A stretch of DNA of 64,000 nucleotides from Perkinsus olseni (Eukaryota; Perkinsozoa; Perkinsida): positions 1 to 64,000 of the forward strand of contig JABANN010000037.1 in assembly GCA_013115125.1 (NCBI GenBank). Direction: 5' to 3'. The notes beneath the pieces are model-generated. The model was not told where the DNA came from, did no database searches, and was given only the letters and a program-made list of their open reading frames with translations. Positions 1 to 10,485 of this stretch are shown one piece after another (position 1 is the first letter of the stretch; the number at the start of each line of letters is the position of its first letter). Both the position numbers and the translations under genes were made by a program.

Positions 1-280
<280 letters not shown>

Positions 281-553
281 CTAGAGAAAGCGCTTGGTTA
301 GCGACAAAGAGGTTCTGAAAGAAGGCAGTTAGTATGGAATCTTCCTTACACGAACCAAGTTCCCACAACGCTTGACGAACTTCACATGAAGTGCCTACTA
401 CCGAAGCATCAGATCATGGAACGGAAGGACAAAGATGCGGTTCGCCAGGCCTCACGTGAGATGCTGTACAGCGAAGCTTATATCAGCGACGAGTAAGCGA
501 GAGCTGGCCTCACACAAGCCCGCATTCCAGCGACCGAAACGGTTCCCAATTTT

Positions 554-630
554 GGGCGAGCGAGATGAATTATGGGCGAAGTTAAGGGCGAGCGAGACAT
601 AAGATGCACTTTATATTTCGCGCGCGCCCT
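554..630. promoter_or_regulatory. GC-rich motif module upstream of COX15
   Basis: GGGCGAGCGAGA occurs twice (554-565 and 586-597), then a TTTATATTT tract and GCGCGCGCCCT (620-630). The second copy starts 34 nt before the GCGCGCGCC block. The same pair with the same 34-nt spacing is at 49,861-49,905, and a looser version is at 46,556-46,602. The site sits between divergent alpha-tubulin and COX15. A promoter role is inferred from recurrence and position only. The rest of 272-712 shows no gene. Confidence 0.4.
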
Positions 631-712
631 ACCCGGCGCGAGTCTGAGCACCGGGTTGAGCCATGTGTCCTTGCGTCGCATGACTCCATGGAGGCAGCCC
701 TCTCCATAGAAG

Positions 713-2542
713 GTGGTGACGGCAGGAATCGTTAGACTCATCAGCCAGTTGTTTCATCCATTCAGCAGAATGCGGCCTCTTGCTAGGAGGGTGTCGGGCC
801 TCTTCTCGCGACACTTTTGCTCGCCCACCGGAATCGCCAAACCTCGGAGTGGACCCCTATCGGAGGGTATGACCGGCGGAGCGATGAAGATGACGTTAAG
901 ACCATGGGTTAAAAGTGGATGGGAGAAGCCCGTTGGTAGGTGTCGAGCCTGTTAGTTGATACAGATGCCACATTGTGTCTGCACGGTTAGGGTATTGGTT
1001 GCTTGGCACGTCGGGCCTGCTAGCGGGAATGGTTCTGGTGGGCGGCTATACTCGGCTCTCTGGTGCAGGCCTTTCGATGACCAACTGGAAATTCCAGGTA
1101 GCCTGGACACCGCCTGACCTCTAACGTGGCGCATAGAGCCCACTTCAGGGTTCACTTCCGCCCAACACTCCTGAGGCCTGGGAGCATGAGTTTCTCCGCT
1201 ATCAAGAATTCCCAGAGTACAAACGGATACACAAGGTTGGTGTATTCCACTCAAAGAGCTTGGCTCATCCAATTTGGATGTACACGACTCCTACTGGTTC
1301 AGAACGCGATGACAGTTGATGAGTTCAAGGAGATATATCTCATCGAGTGGTTCCATAGGATGCTTGGTCGAGGTACGCGAACAGTTCCTCTGACTTCACA
1401 TCACTGGCTGCAGGTATCGGCATATTCTTCGGAGTGCCCTTCATGTTCCTGTCCCTGAGCAGGGTCATCAAGTGGCCCCTTGGTAGCCGCTTAGGTCTTC
1501 TCCTTGGCGCTGGCGCTACACAAGTAGACACTCTACTCAATAACGGCCTCCAATTGTGCGTGCTTCAGGGCTTAGTCGGGTGGTGGATGGTCCGCTCCGG
1601 TCTTGAGGAGAACCCTGACCCATACGCAAGGCCCCGAGTCTCCAGCTATCGCATGTGCTTCCACTGGCTGATGGCGTTGGTCCTCTATGGAGGTCAGTGC
1701 TTGAAGAGCTGCAGCGGTGTCAAGCCAGTTTATGCTCTCCTCTAGCAGGTACCGTGTGGTGCGGTTTGTCAGCGCTCAGGCCGACTCCAGCGTCTACAAA
1801 GCTCGCTTCTCTGACTGCACTGAAATCGCTGAGGCGATGGGCTCTCATCCCGACATTAGCAGCCCTGATCACGCTCACTAGCGGGCCTTTCGTTGCTGGT
1901 AAGCACTGTAACTCTTCCCGCGAACGTTTCCACCCGTCATGCTGTATAAGATGCTCGCAGCGCTCAGGTTTGGATGCTGGACGAGCTTTCAATACGTGGC
2001 CTAAGATGATAGACGACTGGGTACCCGATGAGGCCTGGAAATTCTGGGGTAAGGGCGTCGCTTGCGTAAGTTCCCGAGTCCAGGCCTTGCAGGTGATCTG
2101 GTATCCACCGGAAAGACGCAGTGGCTGGCAGCGACTGAGAATACGGCAGTAGTCCAATTCAACCACCGTTGCCTGGCATACACCACTGTTATCTCCTCCG
2201 TTCTTCTTGGACTCTACGCCCGAAAAATGAGAGATGTACGATAAGTGCAAAAGGCTTCTCCTTGACGCTTGCGCACGACGGATCCTGTCAGTCCATCCCT
2301 AAAAGTGCTTATCGGGCGGCTATTTCGACGAGTCATCTCTCCATCGTGCAGATGCTCCTCGGCATCTCAACTTTATTGATGTATGTTCCTACGGAACTAG
2401 GTGAGCAGCAGCTAATCGATGTTTTCTCATCTTCCACCCACTGCTAGGAGTCCTTCACCAAGGTGGTGGTTTGGCGGTCTACACAGCCCTGATCATGCTA
2501 AGACACGCTTGCCGTCTCCCGTTGCCTGTAGCAGCCGTATAG
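713..2542 (+). CDS. COX15: Heme A synthase COX15 (about 11 exons)
   Basis: This inner-mitochondrial-membrane enzyme converts heme O to heme A for cytochrome oxidase. Exons read: 713-935 (basic leader; a second ATG at 770 gives MRPLARR and may be the true start), 991-1097 (GGYTRLSGAGLSMTNWKF), 1149-1235, 1303-1372 (DEFKEIYLIEWFHRMLGR), 1414-1523, 1569-1692 (GLVGWWMVRSGLEENPDP, then PRVSSYR), 1746-1898, 1968-2048 (GLDAGRAFNTWPKM), then exons with VQFNHR and LLGISTLLMYVPTEL, and a last one with VLHQGGGLAVYT ending in TAG at 2540-2542. All four family heme-ligand histidines are visible (WFHR, CFHW, FNHR, LHQG). Introns are about 40-80 nt with GT..AG ends. The splice site after the FNHR exon is uncertain. 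Identity is secure. Confidence 0.93.
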
Positions 2543-2895
2543 GTCAGAACGATTGTGACTGAATCGAGTGTTTCTGAGGTGATTATTCATTTCATAGCTG
2601 TCCTTCTCTTCTGTTCAACATTTGAAACATGCCAGACGACGAGTTTTTACCGTACGACGCTAGTTGAGTTATAGTAGGAACAGCCTTTTACTCTTTGGTA
2701 AACAAAAACCTGTGTGGATCGATATACAACTATGGCAAGATTCTGTGATTACCTGACCAGTCAAAAGCGGCAGATGAGAGCTAAATAGGATTATTGGAAT
2801 CTATTCTCTATTAAGGCAGTTGCCACACTGTGGGATACCCTTCTAAGTAAGTGCTCACAATCACCGACGATATTGACAACCCAACACTAGTATGG
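2543..2895. other. AT-richer intergenic stretch downstream of COX15
   Basis: I see no coding segment, RNA gene or repeat. It presumably holds the COX15 3' end and the 3' end of the minus-strand locus that follows. Confidence 0.4.
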
Positions 2896-4227
2896 TTAAA
2901 GGAACTTATAATCATCGATAGAAATGTGGTTCACGGACAGGTGGCCGCACAGTATCAAACGACAACCCGGCAGCCCATCTGCCAAAATAGCCCCGAGCCT
3001 TGGCGCTACCAAGAGCAGCTGGGATAGCATCGAAGTGCATATCGAGTGCATTGGCTGGGCCCATAGTCGGTATGTTCTTGAAATGCTCAATATGGTGCGC
3101 CTGAAGTACAACCCATTCTATCGTCATCGAACTGATTTCTGCACGAAGCCCTCAAGAACTGGGCACATCGGTGAAAGTCTAGCTAGGCCGGTACTAGCGT
3201 TGGACTATAAACACAGACACACTCTCACTATCGCAGTTCCCAATTCTCTCAGTCGTACCTGTAGGCCGCACAATTTGCATTTGTCAACAAACTCCTTAAT
3301 CTCGAACTCTATCCAGGGCCGCTCAGGATCCTTCGTCTGCCGCGGTGTCGAATGTACTTCAATACTAACGCTCTTATCGATGGCGTCGAGCTCCTTTCGC
3401 GTGAGGGGAAATAGCTCGTCCGGCTCGTTAAGGCCGGGGTCAATGAATGTTAATCTGATATACAAACACACCTGGTCGCCACAGGCGACGGTGATACACG
3501 ACGTATTACTTTCTCAGAGGCAAACCAGCAAAGCCGCTCTTCATGAGCGATGAGAGGACAATACAGCCCTTACTGAAGCTATACAGGCTAACCTCCGAGG
3601 CATCCAAGCTGTTCTCTAGAACATTGCTCAAAAGACGCTTCAAGTGAGCAGTCCCATCGGGGGCGATTTCCGGATTCTCTTGCATGTCCTTCCAACGCGG
3701 AGAACCATGAGAATCCACTAGAGTGAAATTGGAGTAGATGGCGTACACTGAGTCTGTTAGCATGTGCGGCCGAATTAGAATCTGAAAGGACCAGGCAAGA
3801 GCAGACTTCCCCTGAGAAAAGCTTGTTGACGAACCCTCTGATTGCACTGCATGTCAACGCTACAGCGAGTCTCTAACTGAGCACATCGGCAAGAGCCTAA
3901 CTATGCCGGAATCGGCGTTGGACTATAAACTCGCACATGAGCAGGCTACCTCGATGGATGTTGGAAGCGTGATGATCGGTCTGAGGGACTCACCAAATCA
4001 ACGTCTTGTGGTACGAGGGTACTGATGACCCATGCAACGCCATCTATACTGTAGCGGTAGTCATTGCGTACGTCTCCACTTGGCCGAGACTTGAACCCTC
4101 CGGCGAAGGTTGAGATGTCTCCGAGGAACCACACTTGAACCCTCTTCCCCGAACCTCTCCGATGGTAAACGTAGTTAAAGCGACCCGCAAGGCCCTCGAC
4201 GGCCCTTACGTTGAAGGACAGTGTCAT
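2896..4227 (-). CDS. Unidentified spliced gene, minus strand
   Basis: Several protein-like open segments follow one another on the minus strand, separated by stops and plausible GT..AG junctions. They are about 4227-3950 (MTLSFNVRAVEGLAGRF, with a basic YHRRGSGKR patch), 3830-3510 (AHLKRLLSNVLENSLDASE), 3471-3205 (IDPGLNEPDELFPLTRKEL and a CKLC motif) and 3127-2900 (HHIEHFKNIPT and NALDMHFDAIPAALGSAKA). They may be exons of one protein of roughly 350 residues. I recognise no family; the NVLENSLDA string alone recalls GHKL ATPase N-boxes but lacks supporting motifs. Exon limits are not fixed and two genes are possible. Confidence 0.35.
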
Positions 4228-4402
4228 CAGAAGAACTGATAGCAGTCAAGTCACCAGAGAACCCGTCAACCCGCTAGGAGTCAGGATCGAGGCTTCTAAA
4301 GTCCTTGCTCGGAGCAACAACTGCCCGTTCCACACTATGCCTACAGGGAGTCAGAAACTGCGCTGGTGATAGATACATCTAAAGGGCATCGCAGAAACAC
4401 TA

Positions 4403-5071
4403 CTAGAGCATCTGACTGACTGCCTCCGACGGCAATTGGATGGTCGTTTTGTCCATCTCAGGTGTGACAGTAACTTGGCACCCAAGTCTGCTAGTTTCGG
4501 TTACTTCTGCGGCTAAGTCGAGCATGTCCAGCTCCTCCTAAAGGCATTAACAAGGCGTTTTCTCGCTCAGACTCACACTGAGTCTCATAAGCAACAGTCA
4601 TGAGCAACACCACAGAAGCTACCGGGCTTCGCAGCGTCAACCTCATGCTACGATCAACACGTATCGAGTTATTACCTCATCAGGCTCAGATATTGATTTG
4701 AAGACCTCCTCCGGAAGAATCATGTGGCATGTGGCACAAGCGCACTGGAACAAAGAAGTTACCCGACTCAACAACCGCTCGCTTACTTGCCCACCGCAAG
4801 CTGCTTCGATGTCGATATCGTTCGCGTGGGCCACCTCCAGAAGAGACTAAGCGAAAATGCAGTGGAAGACTTCACACGACTGGGGAAGGGCAGCACCGTT
4901 GTCGAGTATCACCTGCCCTAAGCGCGCGTTCACAGTTTTCAGAATATTGCCTTCGGTGTCAGCGAAATTCAACAAGACGTGATTAGCAGCGGAGAAGTAC
5001 CGCAGAGAAGGAAGTCTCCGAGCAGCATTGAGGAACGTAGGTAGCGTCGACCGAAGATGGGAAAGCAGCAT
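4403..5071 (-). CDS. Mitochondrial [2Fe-2S] ferredoxin (adrenodoxin type), four exons
   Basis: This is an electron carrier for mitochondrial Fe-S cluster and heme A synthesis. Exons on the minus strand are 5071-4913, 4846-4787, 4744-4676 and 4537-4403, all with GT..AG introns (66, 42 and 138 nt). Together they make 423 nt, 140 residues, with no frame problem. Residues 1-30 are an Arg-rich presequence (MLLSHLRSTLPTFLNAARRL). Core motifs follow: VAHANDIDIEAACGG, CATCHMILPEEVF, EELDMLDLAAEVTETSRLGCQV. Cluster ligands are present as C-x5-C-x2-C plus the late C in RLGCQ. An extra Cys sits inside the x5 spacer (CGGQCACATC). It shares a pathway with COX15 2 kb away: heme O hydroxylation uses ferredoxin electrons. 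Confidence 0.95.
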
Positions 5072-5190
5072 TCAGGAACGATACAGCCACTGTCACAGCA
5101 ACGACTCGTCACCGGTCACCCATCATCAGCCGCACATCAACCAGATGAAAATATGTGTTGACCGAACACAACCCTCGTAGACTAAGTGAA

Positions 5191-5382
5191 TCACTTGGTC
5201 TTGGGCTTGGTCGTAGTAGTGAGTTGCGAGGGAGTGAATAAACAACGGGGTCTCCGCTGGAGGAACATGCACCACCACATTAGGACAGCAGCTACCAGTG
5301 CCGCCCCCAATGCGGGTATAAGCCGTAACTGAGAAGGTGGAGGAGGCTGCCAATACCCGCGATTCAATGATGAAAGGTCCAT
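5191..5382 (-). CDS. Possible small single-pass membrane protein (63 aa)
   Basis: The minus-strand frame starting at 5382 (MDLSSLNRGYWQPPPP) has one hydrophobic helix, LIPALGAALVAAVLMWWCMF, at about residues 20-40, then a basic tail (FLQRRPR and TTTTKPKTK) before the stop. It could be a one-exon mitochondrial or ER membrane peptide, or the last exon of a longer gene whose 5' part I cannot resolve. No family is recognised. The start codon lies close to a stop upstream in the same frame. Confidence 0.3.
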   Translation of the reverse strand: MDLSSLNRGYWQPPPPSQLRLIPALGAALVAAVLMWWCMFLQRRPRCLFTPSQLTTTTKPKTK

Positions 5383-6111
5383 CTAATGAGACCCCAGTAC
5401 TGTCCTATAACGACTTCAGTTGCCAAGATTAGACGATACTCTCGGCTTATCGCTGAAGAGGGAGTGATAATGAGGTGGTTCGCAAGGTGTTCACTAGTTG
5501 CGGTCGCCGATTCACAGCGCAATTTTCTTTTGACAGATGGGTTACTGGTGATACTGGTCGTATTTCTCCGAAAAATGCGTATCAGCAAGTTTCCGCGTTA
5601 AGTAATTACGAGGCCTCAAAGCCTTGTTCACGAGGCACCTTCGAAACAGCCTTTACGACGCTAACCTACCTGGCTCTCAGGGAGAACTCCAAACACGAGT
5701 GGTTCCATGATGATGTTGAATGCTACGGGCTCTTCCATCTTACCAGGGATGTAGGACGCTGATCTCGGACGGGTTCGAAGTTGGAGAATATACCGCCTGA
5801 GGGAGCATGCACTGGAGCCAGATACGTCGATAACCCGGTAGTCTCTGTTGGAAATCGCTGAGATTCTTTCCCAAACTCGAGAGTCGCGCGTTAAGCATAT
5901 AACTCGCGCAGACATTAGCATCGTACTCCTTGTACTGGTTTGGATGTGCACTGCATGCATTTGGTGGTGCCACCAGAAAGCCAGATCAGTAGAGCTGTGC
6001 GGTTTATGCTAGGGACGCAACACATTCAGCCCAAGCATGGGATGCTGAAACACACCAATCGTGATCACCACAGAGATATCTCAATAAACCGAGCACACGC
6101 CTCGCTAGCGG
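5383..6111. other. Unresolved stretch, no supported gene
   Basis: Only short frames occur on both strands and none carries a recognisable motif. It ends in small inverted repeats just downstream of the next minus-strand gene. Confidence 0.3.
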
Positions 6112-6162
6112 AGGCTTCATTGAAGCCTTGTTTCCGCTTCAACGTGATTGAGTGATTGAAGC
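6112..6162. repeat. Two adjacent hairpins at the 3' end of the 6139-6711 gene
   Basis: AGGCTTCA-T-TGAAGCCT (6112-6128) is a perfect 8-bp stem with a 1-nt centre. It is followed by GCTTCAA (6136-6142) paired with TTGAAGC (6156-6162). The two stems share the GCTTCA core, so one may be a rearranged copy of the other. Confidence 0.8.
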
Positions 6163-6711
6163 CGCTTCAACAAGATCAAGTGCAATCTTGCTACCGGGAT
6201 TGACCAGCTCTTCCAGTAGAGCCGCAAATTTGTACATGGATCCAGTAGTATAGTACGGACTGCCGTTGACCTTCGCGGCCTCTACAAATTTCTCCCTTGT
6301 GATGTCGGTAATCACACTTGTGATGCGTGTGAAGAAGCCGGTAGGTGCCATGCTATATATCGCCAAGAATGTGATGATGTGATTCCTGTAATTATCAGGC
6401 GTCCAGAGGAAGTCCTCGAGCGTGGCAGATACTGCTCCTGACAACCACTTCTCACCGACTTCAACTCCCTCGGCACCGATAGCTGCTTTCAATTGAGATA
6501 TATTTCTACGATCAGCATCGTCGATCTTGTCTTGATCGTCGATCGTCGATCTTGTAGACTGTCGGAAGAGACATGACTGATTGATCGCAGAATTTAGTGT
6601 ATCATCAAATTGAGCCAGAGAGGCTACAGCAATACCAGGTATTGCGCGAACAGAGGTACCTACTACAGCAGGTACTACCAATACTAGATACAGAGCTAAG
6701 CATCCAACCAT
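6139..6711 (-). CDS. Candidate secreted protein, about 190 aa, no known family
   Basis: Starting at the ATG at 6711 gives MVGCLALYLVLVVPAVVGTSV, a typical cleavable signal peptide, followed by about 165 hydrophilic residues. Further upstream the frame stays open but looks non-coding, so the signal-peptide ATG is preferred. The C-terminal half (WLSGAVSATLEDFLWTP, FLAIYSMAPTGFFTRIT, VNGSPYYTTGSMYKFAALLEE) looks like genuine protein. The middle contains a repeat-like stretch encoding Asp/Ile/Arg (near 6510-6560, built on GATCGTCGATC). The region coding for residues 20-35 contains hairpins (6613-6645). No catalytic motif is seen. It could be an effector-like or surface-associated protein, or a decayed gene. 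Confidence 0.45.
   Translation of the reverse strand: MVGCLALYLVLVVPAVVGTSVRAIPGIAVASLAQFDDTLNSAINQSCLFRQSTRSTIDDQDKIDDADRRNISQLKAAIGAEGVEVGEKWLSGAVSATLEDFLWTPDNYRNHIITFLAIYSMAPTGFFTRITSVITDITREKFVEAAKVNGSPYYTTGSMYKFAALLEELVNPGSKIALDLVEAASITQSR
6613..6645. repeat. Hairpins inside or next to a coding stretch
   Basis: AGCC-AGAGA-GGCT (6613-6625) and GCAATACC-A-GGTATTGC (6629-6645, a perfect 8-bp stem with a 1-nt centre) stand side by side. They fall in the signal-peptide-proximal part of the 6139-6711 frame. Confidence 0.75.
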
Positions 6712-7122
6712 TGTACAAGACCATGGAGTGGGCATACCGTGGCCGTACACTGCTCGGACACAGTACAGCAGCCGATGGTCACTCGTCCACCCTTGCCTAT
6801 TTGGTCGGTCTTCAAGTGCCGGATCGTGCAGCACGGTGGATCGTGAGTTTTGAGAGTCTCTAATGGAGACCCCCTCCATTTGACGTCCGACAGCTAAAGC
6901 TCAGCCACTCCTCTTAGACGGAGGAGACTGCACATGCCCACCAGGAACGCCACAACGATACATGGTCACAACGATAGGTGGATAGGTATTGAAAAGACGC
7001 TCTTTCCATCGGTATGCTGCAATGAACCGGAAGATTAATACTTGAGGTACTTACTGAGTAAAAACTGGTATTTCCTCCCGAATTTTAAGCCGTGTATTCC
7101 AAAATTATTTGGCACATTTTTC

Positions 7123-7144
7123 GAGGGACCCTCCGAGATCTCGG
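7123..7144. repeat. Overlapping palindromes GAGGG-A-CCCTC and CCGAGATCTCGG
   Basis: An 11-nt palindrome (7123-7133) shares its last base with a perfect 12-nt palindrome (7133-7144), in the AT-rich gap between two minus-strand genes. The remainder of 6712-7399 shows no gene. Confidence 0.75.
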
Positions 7145-7399
7145 CACCCATTAAGAGTTGTGGTCTGAAACTTTGGGGTTATACTCGGTAGGGTCCTAGA
7201 AGGTATCTCTATGAATTTCGTTTCGTAACTCGTCCCAGTTGGAGCTGGCGGCGAGAAAAACACGATATTCCAAATTTATTTGGAGGGCTGTATGCTACAA
7301 CACTCATTGAACTGGTTTGAATTTCAATGCGAAGTGCCCAGCAGCATTGCCAGTAGTCGCGCCCTGGCACCTTCGCCACTTGTTCATGGTTCACGTTAA

Positions 7400-7980
7400 T
7401 CATATCACCCAGGATGCCGCTGACCTCAAAGTCGAATCCGGTTCGCCAGCTCCAATAATCGTCCCGTTGCCGTCTGTCCTGAAGACGATCTTAAAGTCGT
7501 CCACCTCGACGGCCGGATCTCTAGCTTCGGTAGCCGACAGCACAAAGAAGGTACTCATAGGCGCCTGGCCAGGCATCGAAGTCTGAGAACAACACCGCCG
7601 ATAGCGCAATCCCGCAGTCACTGGCTGAGCAAAATACATTTCCCAAAATCCTCGCGCGTCACTCCCGATACGCCCGAATATGCAAGAGAGATATCACTGA
7701 TATCCCGAGCCACAGAGTTCGATTGGATCGTAGCGAAGGCGCGGTGAGCAGCAATACGGTTTGTTCCCCAGCTCACTCTAACTTCATATCCTCTATTAGG
7801 TTCCAGGCTTTCTGCATCGATCGCATAGTCAATGACATCACCAGGCACTGCTGTCTCGAAGGACAGCAATTGCCCAGGTATCAGAGTCTTCCCTGCGATA
7901 CCATCCACTGGGGCCCTCACCGCCATACTCAGTGACAGGCAATTCACGATCAGTAGCAAAGCCGCTGGCTGAGGTCGCAT
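7400..7980 (-). CDS. Candidate secreted or lumenal protein, unidentified
   Basis: From 7980 the frame reads MRPQPAALLLIVNCLSLSMAV, a signal peptide. About 100 residues follow with alternating hydrophobic positions (LLSFETAVPGDVIDYAIDAE, GYEVRVSWGTNR) up to a stop near 7618. A second frame (7639-7400) continues in similar style (MSTFFVLSATEARDPAVEVD, FKIVFRTDGNGTIIG), so one short intron near 7620-7640 may join them. No C-terminal membrane helix is visible. It follows PIG-M on the same strand about 370 bp downstream. A lumenal GPI-pathway partner such as PIG-X is conceivable from position only; the sequence does not show it. Confidence 0.4.
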
Positions 7981-8346
7981 GACGAAAAGTTTGAACTGAA
8001 GGGCGAGAGCGCTCGTGGAGAGCATGGACATGGACCACCCTACACCACCTCGTAGGCGATGCCCAACCTCCCTCGCTTACGACCAAGCAGCTCAGCCAGC
8101 TAACTAACCGGAGTGCAGAGCCGTAGGCACACAATACACACTCAGAACAGTGGAGCGAATCGCTCAAAGCGATTTCGGTGCATCTCAATAGCATTATAAT
8201 TGCTCTTCGCTCGCACTGGAGGAAGTACAGCCTAACAGAGTCTACAAGTCGATCCTCATCCACGTCATTGAAACTCAGCACTCGTGTTCACCAGAAGAAA
8301 CGCTACAAATTATCTTGTAAACTCCCGGTGGACAATGCACAAACAT

Positions 8347-10299
8347 TCACTCGCTCTTTTTTGATTCCTTAGACCCTTTTCTGGCATTCGTCTTTGCGGC
8401 CACCTTGCGATCACCCTTTGGTGCTGGTTGCTTATGCCAATCGAAGTTGGCGATGAAGGTGCATACTATCGCTATGTGAACGGCAAAGAAGAGAGTTGAG
8501 GCTCCGAAAAGCTCGATGAACCTACCAATGGCAACAGGCAGTTGATTCAGAAAGCCTGACGAATCGCGCGACACCACAACCTAAGAAAGTACATCAGTAG
8601 TATCCCAGTCTTACGTATTCATCCCCTCGAACTCCAGCTTGTACGCGAAGAACAGCCAGAGGCCTTCAGTTAACAACCACAGCACTGAGAAATAACAAGT
8701 CGGCGAACAAAGCCTCCGGTGTGGATGGACACGGCAACTACGCAAAGAGACGAGTGGAGATGGACCTCACGGCACTTACCCCCTAGCGTCGCTAGCCAGG
8801 TCTTGTTGACAGTCGGCTTGAGCTGCCCCAATGCCAACGGCAGCAAGGCGAGGTACCACACGAAATACTGTGCTGTGCATACTTTGTTGAAGGCCACAAA
8901 CAGGACCGTCTAGCAGGAGAGCGACCACAGGTAGGCACTAACAGCGGAAGGGCCGGCTACCTGTAGGAAACTGCCCATGTTAAGGCTGATTCGACTGAAT
9001 GTACATCCAACGGCGAGAACCGCCACCCACTGTGGGATGAACGTAACGACCGACAGAGCCATCGAAGGCACTTCTGCCGACAGGTACCTACAGCCAGCAG
9101 GCGATGAGTGCCGAAGATCCTACAAGGCCAGCAGTGAGAAGTCTTACATCAAGTAGAAGAAGATCGAGAAGTTGTGGCGATGATCTCTTCGGACGAAATG
9201 ATAAAGGTAGGTCTAAAAAATGCGATGGATCCGACGGTAGATGGAGATAGAGAAATAAGACTTCCTCACCTCGAAAAGGAACTGCCAGCCGTAAATGTAA
9301 TAGAGTATTCCGAGCAGGACGAAGAACAGCCCAGCGCTGATGACTGTGTACCATATCTGAATAAGCTTCGCTCCGCTAACAAAAACCGCGCTGCGAACAC
9401 TCACTTGTGTACTGTTAAGTTTCAGTGCTTTGAGCACGCCCACCCGCTGGAACGCTAGGAAGTCGGGATTGAGGTACCTGGCCGATCGCGTATCTTCGAG
9501 GAGGCTTCCGAACGAAGCCCACTGCCCTTACATGACCAAAGGAATGGCGTAGATGACCGGAAAGATCTTCATATGCACGCTGAAGCCAAACCACAAGGCG
9601 CTGCGAATCCACTCCCCTCGTTGGATGTGATATAGGGTGGCCACGACCATCAGGCATATAAGAGAATCTGAACAACAACATGCCGATCCTCGAAGAACAG
9701 GGCGGTGGCGGCCCACCCGCGTTGCCCCTGGTGGAGACGTTCAGGGTGATGGGTGATAGCAACCATACCGCCGACAGCTTGCTGGCCGTAGACGGACTCT
9801 TCCCAGCATCCTTCAACATACGGTACCTGCCAGGTTCGAACCCTGTCCGTTGGAGGACTCGCCGAAGCTCTTACAACATCAGGCCAATGGCCATATCGCA
9901 GAGAGAGAAGAGAACTTTCCCGAAGGTTATATGAACGCTGATGTTGGGTACCAATAGCCATGCTCTGAAAAAACAGAGACTGACGACGCCGCACTAAGGA
10001 CAGATTCTGTGGCCGAATAGCAGAGAAAGGCCTACAGCAATGGGGTGTAGCGGTAAGTATGCCGTTCAAAGGGACTGCCACCTCGGTACACAGCCCTGGC
10101 CGCATCAGTATACACCATGTAGTCGATGTCAGTGTACTTCACTCGGACTGATACAAAAAGAGTTAACATGGTGGTACGCCCTCGGGGTGAGCGACTTACG
10201 ATGGGTATCCTGCCAGTGACCGTAGACAATAAGGCACACGTGGATAACGGCGGACAGCACCGCGACGAAGCGGAAGTCCGACAGAGCCTCATTCAACAT
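8347..10299 (-). CDS. PIGM: GPI mannosyltransferase 1 (PIG-M / GPI14), spliced
   Basis: This multi-pass ER enzyme adds the first mannose to the GPI anchor from dolichol-P-mannose. The probable start at 10299 opens an exon ending in a membrane helix ([20 protein letters not shown]). The next exon reads [20 protein letters not shown], with the lumenal DxD motif (DID), and HTYRYTPLL. Further exons give [20 protein letters not shown] (family: FSVHMKIYP), a [10 protein letters not shown] helix, and [20 protein letters not shown]. The last exon (8577-8347) has a helix and a Lys-rich tail ending KKSE, which fits ER retention. Order and motifs match PIG-M throughout; exact splice sites were not fixed. 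No frame break is evident. Confidence 0.88.
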
Positions 10300-10485
10300 C
10301 CTCAACAACCTACAGTACTTATCCTCATCCCCCTTAGCCCATTGAACACAGTGAGTAGCAAGAGAGAAGAGAACAGTAAGGAATCTTAGGTTAAACAAAA
10401 TGAAACATAGACAGGTACATCTGCTCCCGTTCTAGGCTAGGGAGAAACAACCACACATCTCTTCCGCGAGGGTAGCAACGTCGGC

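Noticed and set aside
3510-3847. GHKL ATPase (histidine kinase or MutL type) from the string NVLENSLDASE
   Set aside because: Only a single N-box-like string is present; the G1 and G2 boxes expected within 100 residues are absent.
9830-9846. tRNA T-loop-like GGTTCGAACC
   Set aside because: It lies inside the PIG-M gene. There is no A-box, anticodon stem or acceptor stem at the right distances; the sequence is self-complementary and occurs by chance.
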